From: JAGAJR01 sp048463395
GTDB lineage: Bacteria > Pseudomonadota > Alphaproteobacteria > RF32 > CAG-239
Direction of reading: 5' to 3'
DNA length: 64,000 nucleotides
Assembly (NCBI GenBank): GCA_048463395.1
Contig: DBFWPL010000023.1
Span: forward strand, 1 to 64,000
Shown one piece after another: positions 16,837-25,176 of this stretch (the stretch's first letter is position 1; each line of letters starts with the position of its first letter). The position numbers were made by a program, and so were the translations under genes. The notes below the pieces were generated by a model. The model ran no database searches. It worked only from the letters and a program-made list of their open reading frames with translations, and had not been told where the DNA came from.

Positions 16837-17729
16837 GCAGCATTCTCCACCAGCTTGGAACAAAGTTGTTCATAAGAAATTCCACAATATTTTGCCTGCT
16901 CCGGCACTAGAGACAACGGCGTCAATCCCGGATTGGTGTTAATTTCCAACAAAACCACTCCGTCTTTTTCATTATAGCGAAAATCACTACGGGAAACCGT
17001 ATTGCAAGCCAAAGCCTTATGCAGCTTTTCAGCATAGCGTTTTGCCGTCCGCTCCACCTCTGCCGGAATTTCAGCCGGCAAAATATGACGGGTCATTCCG
17101 TCCGTATATTTGGCTTCATAATCATAGAACTCGACGGTCGGCCGCAATTCCGTAACCGCCAAAGCCTTTCCGTCAAGAACCGCCACGGTAAGTTCCTGAC
17201 CCTCCACATATTTTTCAATCAGAATCTCCGTATTTTCATCGTCATAATGCACATTGTCCAAATCTGCTTCATTTTTAATAATATAAACGCCGACACTGGA
17301 ACCGTCGCTGACAGGCTTAATGACGTAAGGAACGGAAACAACCGTTCCTTCCTTCAAAAATTCTTTAAAAGTCATTTTTTCACTCAAGGCAACATTAATA
17401 TTGTTTGTCCGGCAAACCTGCTTGGTTAAATCTTTATCCATACCCAAAGCAGATGCTTTAACTCCTGAGTGTGTATAAGGAATTTGCATCATATCCAAAA
17501 AGCCTTGTATCGTGCCGTCTTCTCCGTAGTTACCGTGCAAAGCATTAAACACCACATCCGGCTTCTCTTTTTCCAAAAACTTAATAAATTCCGGCACGGA
17601 AACCAAATCGTGCCCGACCACATCATAACCGGATTTTTTAAGAGCCTCGACAACACCCTTTCCACTGACCAGACTAACTTCTCTTTCTGCCGAAAAGCCG
17701 CCCATCAGCACCAAAACTTTCTTAGACAT
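16809..17729 (-). CDS. ddl: D-alanine--D-alanine ligase
   Basis: The product of 306 residues is an ATP-grasp ligase that makes the D-Ala-D-Ala dipeptide for peptidoglycan. The N-terminus has the diagnostic G-G-F-S-A-E-R-E-V-S-L (residues 10-20); the centre has H-G-N-Y-G-E-D-G-T-I-Q-G; the C-terminal ATP-grasp part has N-T-N-P-G-L-T-P-L-S. Length is normal for DdlB. It is transcribed ahead of miaA, and its promoter must lie in the 73-nt divergent gap shared with the DUF3108 gene. Its substrate joins the same wall pathway as MurJ and PBP2 in this window. Confidence 0.96.
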   Translation of the reverse strand: MSKKVLVLMGGFSAEREVSLVSGKGVVEALKKSGYDVVGHDLVSVPEFIKFLEKEKPDVVFNALHGNYGEDGTIQGFLDMMQIPYTHSGVKASALGMDKDLTKQVCRTNNINVALSEKMTFKEFLKEGTVVSVPYVIKPVSDGSSVGVYIIKNEADLDNVHYDDENTEILIEKYVEGQELTVAVLDGKALAVTELRPTVEFYDYEAKYTDGMTRHILPAEIPAEVERTAKRYAEKLHKALACNTVSRSDFRYNEKDGVVLLEINTNPGLTPLSLVPEQAKYCGISYEQLCSKLVENAACRVIPQLS

Positions 17730-17802
17730 TTCATAAAATCCCTTTATTAAATATTTTTTTATGTTATCTTATCCGAAATTATTTAAGAAAGACTAAAATA
17801 AC

Positions 17803-18588
17803 ATGAAAAAATATTGTCTGATTCTGCTGTTTTTAAGCTTTTTTGCCGGAAACGCCCATGCCTTCAAAGTCAAACATGACTTTACCGTTTTCATCGGCCC
17901 GTTTAACGCCAGCGAAACCAGTTTTGAATACGCGGTTTCTCCGAAGAATTATCACGTAAAATCAGAAGTAAAAACTTTCGGAATATTCGACACCTTATAT
18001 CCGTTTAAGGCCGAATATGCCACCACGGGAAACATTAAAAACAACAAACTGGAAACCACCAGCTACAAATACAAATCAAAATCCCGTTTCAACCGTCGGG
18101 AAAAAATTTTGGTTTATGATGACAACGGAATACCCGTCTACCGTATCAGCTCCAAAAACGGCAAAGAAAAAAAGGTCAACATTGAACCAAACATAAATAA
18201 TACCGACACAACCGACCTGCAAACCGTTTTTGCGGAAATGGCCCGACAATATAGTCAGGTAAAATTCTGCGATTCCCGCATGGAGGTTTTTGACGGGAAA
18301 CGACGTTTTGATGTTATTTTTCGGGACGAGGGACGGGAAGAACTGAAACCAAACGAACATTCCCCGTTTCAGGGAACAGCCCATAAATGCTCTCTTTATA
18401 TAGATAAATTGGGCAGCGAGGCCGAAGATTTGCTGTGGGAAGTCAGTTCCGAACGTCCGATTTACTTCTGGATTCTGGAAGATAAAACCGGCAAAGCCCC
18501 GTTCATCGCAAAAATAGAAATTGAATCCACTCCTTTGGGCAAACTGGAAGTTTATACAAAAAATATCACTGTTGAGGATGACAAATAA
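17803..18588 (+). CDS. DUF3108 family exported protein
   Basis: The product of 261 residues has a clear signal peptide with likely cleavage after A-H-A (residue about 20). The mature part is beta-rich, and its layout (F-T-V-F-I-G-P-F-N-A-S, Y-H-V-K-S-E-V-K-T-F-G-I-F-D-T-L-Y-P-F) resembles DUF3108 proteins, which are periplasmic and have a lipoprotein-carrier-like fold in some members. Function is unknown. The stop codon overlaps the start of the next gene (TAATG), so the two are co-translated. Confidence 0.75.
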   Translation: MKKYCLILLFLSFFAGNAHAFKVKHDFTVFIGPFNASETSFEYAVSPKNYHVKSEVKTFGIFDTLYPFKAEYATTGNIKNNKLETTSYKYKSKSRFNRREKILVYDDNGIPVYRISSKNGKEKKVNIEPNINNTDTTDLQTVFAEMARQYSQVKFCDSRMEVFDGKRRFDVIFRDEGREELKPNEHSPFQGTAHKCSLYIDKLGSEAEDLLWEVSSERPIYFWILEDKTGKAPFIAKIEIESTPLGKLEVYTKNITVEDDK

Positions 18589-19985
18589 TGTTAGACAAAG
18601 CCGAATTATTACTACCGGCCGGTTCTCTGGTCAAATTAAAAACCGCCATACTATACGGTGCGGATGCCGTCTATGCCGGCACACCGGATATGTGTCTGAG
18701 ATCACAATCCAAATTTTCAATTGAAGACTTAAAGGAAGGCATAGAATTTGTTCATCAACACGGCAAAAAAATCTACCTGACCTTAAACCTGTTCATGCAT
18801 AATCGCGATGTTGAAAAACTGCCTCAGTTTGTTGATACTTTGCGGCAGCTGAAACCCGACGGAGTTCTTATTGCCGACCCCGGCGTTTTTCAATATGTTA
18901 AAGATAACGCTCCGGAACTCAATCTCTTTGTCTCTACCCAAGCAAATATTTGCTCATACCAATCCGTCAAATTCTGGCAGAGACAAGGAGCCAAACTCTG
19001 CGTCTTAGGCAGAGAAGTAACCTTTGAGGAAATGAAGGAAATCAGAGAAAAATGCCCTGACATCCTTCTGGAATGTTTTATGCACGGGGCTATGTGCATG
19101 TCTTATTCCGGCCGTTGCCTGATTTCAAACTATCTGGCTGACCGCAGTGCCAATCAGGGCAAATGTGCCCACTGCTGCCGCTGGCACTACAAATTACACT
19201 TAAGACTCAAAGACGGTTCAATTAAAGAAATTGAAATCAATGAGAAAAACAAAGACGCTTTTGAATTTCTGCTAGAAGAGGAATTTCGCCCAGGGGAATA
19301 CTTTGAAGTTATTGAGGACGAACATGGCGGTTACATGCTCAACTCCAAAGATATGTGCTTAATGCCTCGTCTGCCGGATTTATTGAATATCGGCATGGAT
19401 TCGCTTAAAGTGGAAGGCCGGAACAAAACCGAATATTACGCAGCGATTGTTGCCCGTACATATCGCCAGGCAATAGACGATTATTACAATTCTCCAAACA
19501 CATGGAATTACGAAAAATACATGGATGATTTGTATACCCTCCAAAACCGCGGATATTGCCTCGGTTTTCATGACGGCAAACTGACAAACATCAGCCAAAA
19601 CTATGAATACACCCGCACTTTGGGAGATTGGCTCTTTGCCGGTTCTATCATTGAGTGGCAGGGAGATGACGCTGTATTTGAAGTTCGCAACTATATTGAC
19701 AAAGGGGAATTTATTGAGTTTTTGATTCCGGAAAGTCTTGAAAACATTCGCTTAACCTTAACCGAATTCACAGACGCGGAAACAGGAGAAACAACCGAGA
19801 AGGTTTCCGCCGGACAAGGCAAAAAAATCAGGATTCCGGCAACAGCTTTCGGAAGATCTGCCGATGAGATAAAAAAACTCTTGCCGCAATATGTCATTGC
19901 CCGAAAACTTTCTCCCCTTAAAGGAGAAAACGCCGAAATGCTGAAACATAAAAAATCCGAATTTTGCGAACTTTGCGGCAAATAG
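18588..19985 (+). CDS. trhP: U32 family protein, tRNA U34 hydroxylation (TrhP-like)
   Basis: The product of 465 residues belongs to the peptidase U32 family. The Cys-bearing signature S-Y-S-G-R-C-L-I-S-N-Y with R-S-A-N-Q-G-K-C-A-H-C-C-R-W (about residues 170-200) is typical of TrhP/YegQ, which takes part in prephenate-dependent 5-hydroxyuridine formation at tRNA U34 and carries an Fe-S cluster. A further N-S-K-D-M-C-L-M-P-R motif follows, and the C-terminus ends C-E-L-C-G-K. The older label 'protease' is probably wrong for this subgroup. A strong hairpin terminator follows the stop. Confidence 0.85.
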   Translation: MLDKAELLLPAGSLVKLKTAILYGADAVYAGTPDMCLRSQSKFSIEDLKEGIEFVHQHGKKIYLTLNLFMHNRDVEKLPQFVDTLRQLKPDGVLIADPGVFQYVKDNAPELNLFVSTQANICSYQSVKFWQRQGAKLCVLGREVTFEEMKEIREKCPDILLECFMHGAMCMSYSGRCLISNYLADRSANQGKCAHCCRWHYKLHLRLKDGSIKEIEINEKNKDAFEFLLEEEFRPGEYFEVIEDEHGGYMLNSKDMCLMPRLPDLLNIGMDSLKVEGRNKTEYYAAIVARTYRQAIDDYYNSPNTWNYEKYMDDLYTLQNRGYCLGFHDGKLTNISQNYEYTRTLGDWLFAGSIIEWQGDDAVFEVRNYIDKGEFIEFLIPESLENIRLTLTEFTDAETGETTEKVSAGQGKKIRIPATAFGRSADEIKKLLPQYVIARKLSPLKGENAEMLKHKKSEFCELCGK

Positions 19986-19989
19986 AACT

Positions 19990-20011
19990 AACGCCCTCTT
20001 CGGAGGGCGTT
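19990..20011. terminator. Bidirectional hairpin terminator
   Basis: AACGCCCTC pairs with GAGGGCGTT around a TTCG tetraloop (9 bp). It lies between the convergent U32 gene (+) and the helical-repeat gene (-). The T runs are weak on both sides, so efficiency is uncertain. Confidence 0.75.
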
Positions 20012-20015
20012 ATCT

Positions 20016-20909
20016 TCAGTTCTTCAACATTTGATGGATTTTATCTTTGGAATATTTTATTCCGTTGACGTTCAATACATCACCTTCTTCCAGCAATTTT
20101 TCCAACTGCCGATAAATATGAAGCCTGTATTCAGCATCTCTTCCCAAATATTTTTCTTCCAATTCCAATATTTTAGCAAACAAAGACAATCTCTTGTTTC
20201 TGTCTTGTTCACTGTCAACACGCTCGGCTAACGCATTAATTGCAACAAAAGCCGTCCTGTCCGAAAGATCGCTCAGCCTTTTTAAACTTTCTTTATTTCC
20301 GGCGGCACGATACACAGCTTTCAGTTTGTCACAAATCTCCAAAGTATTCTGACACTTGGCCAATACGGAAACCTCTTCTTTCGTTACATAGTTCAAAGCT
20401 TTTTCATAAAGAGAGGCATAGATTTCTCCATCATCGATTTTCTCGGCCAACTCGGCATAAGCTCGGCGTTTATACCCGTCATCCATATATTCGATAATGT
20501 GTTCCTTTGCTGCCAGCCATTTATCTTTATCTCCCATTTTTTTATAAGTATCGGCCATTCTCTGCAAAGCACTCATTTTCTCTGCATCATCTCTGGCCAC
20601 TTGAAGAGAAGCTTCATAATACTTCAAAGCCGCTGTATAATTGGCAGCATCAAAAGGAAATCCTGATCCTTTTGCATTTTTGGAAACCAACGCATCGCCG
20701 ATGTTATTATATGTCCAATACATCACCATATTTCGCTTTGTACTGTCATCCATCAAACAGTCTCGGGAACTAAAACAAAAATTAATAACGGCATCATAGG
20801 CCTTTATTTTTTCATCAAGGTTAGATGCCATGTCCGCGGCAGTATTCGCCACTCGATAAGCCTGAAGCAAATCTACCGGTTTGGTTTTGATTCTCTCGTT
20901 GATTCTCAT
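20016..20909 (-). CDS. Helical-repeat (TPR-like) protein of unknown function
   Basis: The product of 297 residues is all-helical. Pairs of helices with TPR-like spacing appear at about 80-150 (A-N-Y-T-A-A-L-K-Y-Y-E-A-S-L-Q-V-A, then A-L-Q-R-M-A-D-T-Y-K-K-M-G-D-K) and later (Y-A-S-L-Y-E-K-A-L). No signal peptide or membrane segment is seen, so a cytoplasmic scaffold is plausible. I chose ATG 20909, which has GAGGTGG 5 nt upstream; a GTG at 20918 falls inside that site. I recognise no specific family. Confidence 0.75.
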   Translation of the reverse strand: MRINERIKTKPVDLLQAYRVANTAADMASNLDEKIKAYDAVINFCFSSRDCLMDDSTKRNMVMYWTYNNIGDALVSKNAKGSGFPFDAANYTAALKYYEASLQVARDDAEKMSALQRMADTYKKMGDKDKWLAAKEHIIEYMDDGYKRRAYAELAEKIDDGEIYASLYEKALNYVTKEEVSVLAKCQNTLEICDKLKAVYRAAGNKESLKRLSDLSDRTAFVAINALAERVDSEQDRNKRLSLFAKILELEEKYLGRDAEYRLHIYRQLEKLLEEGDVLNVNGIKYSKDKIHQMLKN

Positions 20910-20932
20910 TGCAACCACCTCTATAGGATTTT

Positions 20933-21211
20933 TTAATTAAGACCACCGGTTTTAAGACAATAATCTTCTTTTTTCAGATTATACTTGGCATGAACTTCAC
21001 AGTCTTCACAAAGACAGCCTTTGTCCTCATGAATACAATGGCTCTTATCAAAAGCACAATACATGCCTTCAAAATGCTCGGCATCCTCAAATCCTTCCAT
21101 CAATTTGTAAAGATTGGAAGCCATGTTTTTGATTTTGCATCCGGTTGTATAAGACGGACAATGCATACACTGGCATAATTTCAGGTTTTCTTTGCTTTTT
21201 TCAACTTGCAT
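20933..21211 (-). CDS. Small Cys-rich protein (DUF2769-like)
   Basis: The product of 92 residues contains ten cysteines: C-Q-C-M-H-C-P-S-Y near residue 13, then single and paired Cys up to C-L-C-E-D-C near residue 68. The C-x-C-x2-C-P-x-Y beginning is like DUF2769, a family of probable metal- or Fe-S-binding small proteins, more usual in archaea and clostridia. ATG 21211 is preferred because AGGAG lies 7 nt upstream; an ATG at 21217 is too close. It precedes the helical-repeat gene by 23 nt, so they may form an operon. The metal, if any, is unknown. Confidence 0.75.
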   Translation of the reverse strand: MQVEKSKENLKLCQCMHCPSYTTGCKIKNMASNLYKLMEGFEDAEHFEGMYCAFDKSHCIHEDKGCLCEDCEVHAKYNLKKEDYCLKTGGLN

Positions 21212-21292
21212 ATTCATACTCCTTTATTTGTTTTACCACTAATAAAGAAGTATGCTTGATTTGCCTGAAAACAATTAGTCAATTAGGATTAG

Positions 21293-21580
21293 TCAAACTC
21301 TTTTAAAAACGCCGTCCGCAATCGGAGGAAGGAAACCGCTCAACCGCCCGACCACAAAATTAACACTGTCTACCCGAGCTAATGCCGGCCCCGTATGACA
21401 AGCTAAAATCATCTTGTCGATGCGAGTTTCTTCTCCCCTCATCAAGATTTCCACACTGCCGTCGCTTTCATTGTGAACCCAGCCGGAAATACCTCCGATC
21501 TCCTGAGCTTTTTTCACGGCCCAATAACGAAACCCGATACCTTGAACTCTGCCCTTAATTTTTATATAAACTTCTTTCAT
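21293..21580 (-). CDS. acyP: Acylphosphatase
   Basis: The product of 95 residues has the acylphosphatase signature G-R-V-Q-G-I-G-F-R-Y-W-A (residues 9-20, phosphate loop and catalytic Arg) and G-W-V-H-N-E-S-D-G-S-V-E (catalytic Asn). It hydrolyses acyl phosphates in the cytoplasm. The ATG overlaps the ATP12-like gene's stop (ATGA), so it is translated with it. Length and motifs are normal. Confidence 0.95.
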   Translation of the reverse strand: MKEVYIKIKGRVQGIGFRYWAVKKAQEIGGISGWVHNESDGSVEILMRGEETRIDKMILACHTGPALARVDSVNFVVGRLSGFLPPIADGVFKRV

Positions 21581-22074
21581 TTATTCAAAAAAGCCTCAAT
21601 ATCGGACAATTCTTTTTTTATGACTTCACGACGTTTAACCGCCACTTCATCCGAACCCCATTTTTCATTTTGCCACAACTCATCCAGAAACGCAGCTTGA
21701 AAAGCCTCTTCCGCAGTTATCTTTCCTTTAACCATCGCCATTGCCAACAATACGGATTTCATATTCAACGCAGCCGAGTAGAAAGCCGCTAATTCCTTAT
21801 CGGAAAGACTTTCGAGAAAAACTTTCAACTGATAAGCAGATTCTTTGCTCCCTTCCGGAATGTCCAGCATATTCGTATGCTTAAACTCTGCATGAATAAC
21901 CTCATTCGCCCAACGGATAATCGGGGACCAGACTTTTTCTTGTCTGGAAACAAGTTCTTGGTCTGTTCCCCAAAAAAGCAGCAAATCTGTTTCCGAAAAC
22001 TGGACCAGCCTGCTTATTATTCCCTCTCTATGAAGTCTTACATCCTCAACGGCTCCGTCCAGATAGTGCATCAT
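21577..22074 (-). CDS. ATP12-like F1-ATPase chaperone, N-terminally short
   Basis: The product of 165 residues matches the C-terminal helical part of ATP12 family proteins, which bind F1 alpha during ATP synthase assembly: D-G-A-V-E-D-V-R-L-H-R, then F-S-E-T-D-L-L-L-F-W, then Q-E-K-V-W-S-P-I-I-R-W-A. ATP12 proteins are usually about 230-260 residues with a beta-rich N-terminal domain. That domain is missing here: the ATG follows the asmA stop directly and no leftover N-terminal part is seen upstream. The motifs that are present look intact, so the gene may work in reduced form. Confidence 0.8.
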   Translation of the reverse strand: MMHYLDGAVEDVRLHREGIISRLVQFSETDLLLFWGTDQELVSRQEKVWSPIIRWANEVIHAEFKHTNMLDIPEGSKESAYQLKVFLESLSDKELAAFYSAALNMKSVLLAMAMVKGKITAEEAFQAAFLDELWQNEKWGSDEVAVKRREVIKKELSDIEAFLNK

Positions 22075-24198
22075 TTAGTTCCCTTTCTTTTTGTTACGAA
22101 AAATATCAATAATATCTTGTCCCGTTTTTTTCAAATCCTTAATCCCCTGATTAACAACGGCAGATGTGTCTTTATAAATATTCTGCCCTGTGGCCTGAAC
22201 ACCTTTCGGCTTCGGGAAACGGGAAGCATAAGGGGTTCCCTGCAAAGCCGTATAACAAGGCGAGCCGTCAGCATCAAAAGCCAGCTGTGTTCCTAAGAAC
22301 ACCGGACCTGCGGCAGCCACGCCGACAATCGTTTTAATTGCTTGTTTATCATCTATCGCAATAGAAGGCTTGTCTAAAGTCCCCTTAATTTTTACAAAAG
22401 AAGACAAAGCCTGCGTAATATTTGTATCAACCAACTTTCCGCTGAACGGACGAATACTGAAGTCAATCTTGTCATTAACCAAATTAATGCTGCCGTCGCT
22501 GACAATCGTCAACTGTGCCGCATTAAAAACGATTCCATTCGGGAACAAAGCTTTGCCGCTCCCCAAATCCGTTCTGATTACTCCACATTTCAAATCAATT
22601 TCCTGACTTTTGCTTTGATTCAGTTTCAGAGCATCTAAAATCTGGGTAATGAAATTTCCTTCCAAAAATTTCAGAGTACCGGAATTGACTTTCGATTCTC
22701 CGACAATAGCTATTACCTGTCCTTTCAAGGATTCGCTCATACGGCGGTAAGTCGCTCCGCTTCCGGAAACATCAACATACAAATCCACGTTTCCGCCGGA
22801 AACAATACCAAAATCATTCTTATTCTCAACAACAAATTCTTTGTGTAAATTCTGCAAAAGCATGTTTTTGCTGTCAGCTTTCAACGTCATGGTTTGATTA
22901 TTGGCATTAATCTTCAAATCGGCATTAATATCTCCGCCGCCAAAATTAAGCTTCAACGGATTAACCGTCAAAACCCCGTTTTGCAAAACCGCTCCGACGA
23001 CCAGATTTTGAGCAGACATTCCCGGCTCAATAACCAATTCTTTCACATTCAAATTAAGCTTGGCATTAAGCGTTTTCATGACGGAATAAGGAATTGCCGC
23101 ATCCGGAACCATGGTTACCGCCTGAGCCTCGCTGATTAAAGACGGAAACTCAAAGGCAAAATTGCTGTTCTGGCTGAAATTAGCCAAATTGATTTTATTG
23201 CTTTTCAAATCTGCGACAATACTCGGAACTTTACCGGACAAATCGGCAGAAACCGTCCCCGTAATCAAATTATTGACAATATTCAAAGTCTGAATATCTG
23301 CCTTCACTTTGGTCAAATTACCCTCAACGGCGGTTTTAAGCGTCGTTTCCGGAGCCCCGAAATTTCCGGCAGGATTATAAATATTGGCATTAAAAGCAAA
23401 AGCCGGTGTACCAAACATATCAACAACATGTCCGGCCATTTCCGCATCGACATTAAATACATTAACGCTCAATGAAAACGGATAAGCATCTTCCCCGGAA
23501 AGCAGTGAATTCAAAGAACCTAAAATAACATTTCCCGTTACTTTGTCGTTATTGTAAACAACATTAAATTCTGCCGTCAAATCACTGTCCATGCTTTCTG
23601 CCGACATTCTGATATTATTGATAACCAAATTAATATCCTGTTTTGCCTGCAAATCGCTATAATGAACCACCCCGTTGTCAATTGAAACATTTTTGGCGGC
23701 AAATCCGGCTAAAGCGGCAGCCACAGGCACTGCTTTTTTATCAGCAACAGGAACAGAAGAAGAAACATTTTTAACATCGGCTTTTACAACCGGTTTATTC
23801 TTGGAAAAATCCCAGTTTGCTCTTCCGTCTGCGGCAACTTCCAGAAAAACTTCCGGTCCGTCGAGAAGAACCTTATCAATAACAATTTGTTTTTTGAACA
23901 ACGGAGCCAAAGCAAACTTAACTTCCAGAGATTTAACTTTAATCATCTGCGGAGCAGAAGCCCATTCCGCATTTGCCAATTCCACATCATTAATGATAAT
24001 TGTCGGAACCAGAGAAATCCCTATGCTGGCATCACCGTTGATGGAAAGCTTGCGACCCAGTTCTTTCTCCACCAATTCCGCCGCATAAGATTTATATTTG
24101 TTTAAGTCAAAACTGTGAATAAAGTAATATCCCGGAATACCAACCAGAATAACCAGACCCAAAAATACAACACCTGCAACTTTCAAAAATCTTCTCAT
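22075..24198 (-). CDS. AsmA family protein
   Basis: The product of 707 residues starts with one membrane segment (about 7-28) followed by the AsmA motif region (K-S-Y-A-A-E-L-V-E-K-E-L-G-R-K-L, then N-D-V-E-L-A-N-A-E-W-A). A long beta-rich part follows, with the C-terminal signature of AsmA-like proteins (L-K-F-L-E-G-N-F near 500 and later V-N-D-K-I-D-F-S-I-R-P-F). AsmA-like proteins are inner-membrane anchored and bridge or influence the envelope, including phospholipid transport. The gene lies 4 nt after rluC and directly before the ATP12-like gene. Confidence 0.9.
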   Translation of the reverse strand: MRRFLKVAGVVFLGLVILVGIPGYYFIHSFDLNKYKSYAAELVEKELGRKLSINGDASIGISLVPTIIINDVELANAEWASAPQMIKVKSLEVKFALAPLFKKQIVIDKVLLDGPEVFLEVAADGRANWDFSKNKPVVKADVKNVSSSVPVADKKAVPVAAALAGFAAKNVSIDNGVVHYSDLQAKQDINLVINNIRMSAESMDSDLTAEFNVVYNNDKVTGNVILGSLNSLLSGEDAYPFSLSVNVFNVDAEMAGHVVDMFGTPAFAFNANIYNPAGNFGAPETTLKTAVEGNLTKVKADIQTLNIVNNLITGTVSADLSGKVPSIVADLKSNKINLANFSQNSNFAFEFPSLISEAQAVTMVPDAAIPYSVMKTLNAKLNLNVKELVIEPGMSAQNLVVGAVLQNGVLTVNPLKLNFGGGDINADLKINANNQTMTLKADSKNMLLQNLHKEFVVENKNDFGIVSGGNVDLYVDVSGSGATYRRMSESLKGQVIAIVGESKVNSGTLKFLEGNFITQILDALKLNQSKSQEIDLKCGVIRTDLGSGKALFPNGIVFNAAQLTIVSDGSINLVNDKIDFSIRPFSGKLVDTNITQALSSFVKIKGTLDKPSIAIDDKQAIKTIVGVAAAGPVFLGTQLAFDADGSPCYTALQGTPYASRFPKPKGVQATGQNIYKDTSAVVNQGIKDLKKTGQDIIDIFRNKKKGN

Positions 24199-24202
24199 TT
24201 TT

Positions 24203-25135
24203 CTATCCTTTAAAATTTATTCCGACGGCTTTCAAACTTTGTTTAAAATGCTCCGGAAGCTCGGCCTTTATTTCCAGATGTTTATTATATATAGCCGATA
24301 AATCAATTTTGTATGCATGTAGATGAAGTTTATCTGATAATTGTGAAAATCTTTGTCTTTCCAAACCAAAATAACGGTCATCTCCCAAAATCGGAGCCCC
24401 TATATACTCTAAATGAGCCCTGATTTGGTGGGTTCTCCCCGTCAAAGGAGATGCTTCAACCAAAGCAAATTTCTCACCGACATTATCCAAAACCCGATAA
24501 GTCGTAACCGCTTTTTTACCGCCATCGGAGACCAAGCTTTTCTCGCCGACTTTCTCAAGCGGAGCTTTAATTTCTCCGGATTCCTTTTTCGGACAACCGA
24601 TTGTCAAAGCCAAATACGTCTTTTGCAAATCATGCTCTCTGAACGCTTTGGTCAAAACTTCGGCAGATTTTCTGTTTCTGGCCAAAACCAAAACCCCGCT
24701 AGTATCTTTATCGATTCGGTGAACAAGCTTGGGCTTTTCTTCCGCCTCAAAACACAAAGCTTCCAACATACCGTCAATATGCCGCACGGTATTGGTGCCG
24801 CCCTGCACAGCCAAACCGGACGGCTTATTCAAAACAATAATATCCTTATCTTTGTATATGACCAACGACAGAATAAACTCGGCATCTTTGGCGGAAACAG
24901 CTTTCTGACGAACATCCGCCCGTTTTTCATTATCTAACGGCGGAACCCGAACTTCCTGACCGGCAGAAAGTTTTAACGACGCTTCGGCCTTTTGCCCGTC
25001 CACTTTGATTTGCTTGGTCCGCAGCAACTTTTGAAAACGCCCTAAACTCAAGCCGGGATAATACTTCAAAAACCAACGGTTCAAACGCATTCCGTCGTCT
25101 TCCGTTTTCACTTTTTTTATTTCGACACCCGCCAT
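24203..25135 (-). CDS. rluC: 23S rRNA pseudouridine synthase RluC-like
   Basis: The product of 310 residues has an N-terminal S4 RNA-binding domain (about 15-80) and a pseudouridine synthase domain with the catalytic stretch H-R-I-D-K-D-T-S-G-V-L-V-L-A-R (about residues 140-154) and the closing R-T-H-Q-I-R-A-H-L. RluC modifies 23S rRNA at positions 955, 2504 and 2580 in E. coli; other RluA-family members look similar, so the exact site is uncertain. It leads a group with asmA, ATP12 and acyP, a neighbourhood typical of Alphaproteobacteria. Confidence 0.9.
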   Translation of the reverse strand: MAGVEIKKVKTEDDGMRLNRWFLKYYPGLSLGRFQKLLRTKQIKVDGQKAEASLKLSAGQEVRVPPLDNEKRADVRQKAVSAKDAEFILSLVIYKDKDIIVLNKPSGLAVQGGTNTVRHIDGMLEALCFEAEEKPKLVHRIDKDTSGVLVLARNRKSAEVLTKAFREHDLQKTYLALTIGCPKKESGEIKAPLEKVGEKSLVSDGGKKAVTTYRVLDNVGEKFALVEASPLTGRTHQIRAHLEYIGAPILGDDRYFGLERQRFSQLSDKLHLHAYKIDLSAIYNKHLEIKAELPEHFKQSLKAVGINFKG

Positions 25136-25176
25136 AATTCTGCTTTCCTCTCTAAAAAATACAATATTTTCCCGAT

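Noticed and set aside
19990..20011. Small RNA at the UUCG hairpin
   Set aside because: A terminator between two convergent genes explains it fully.
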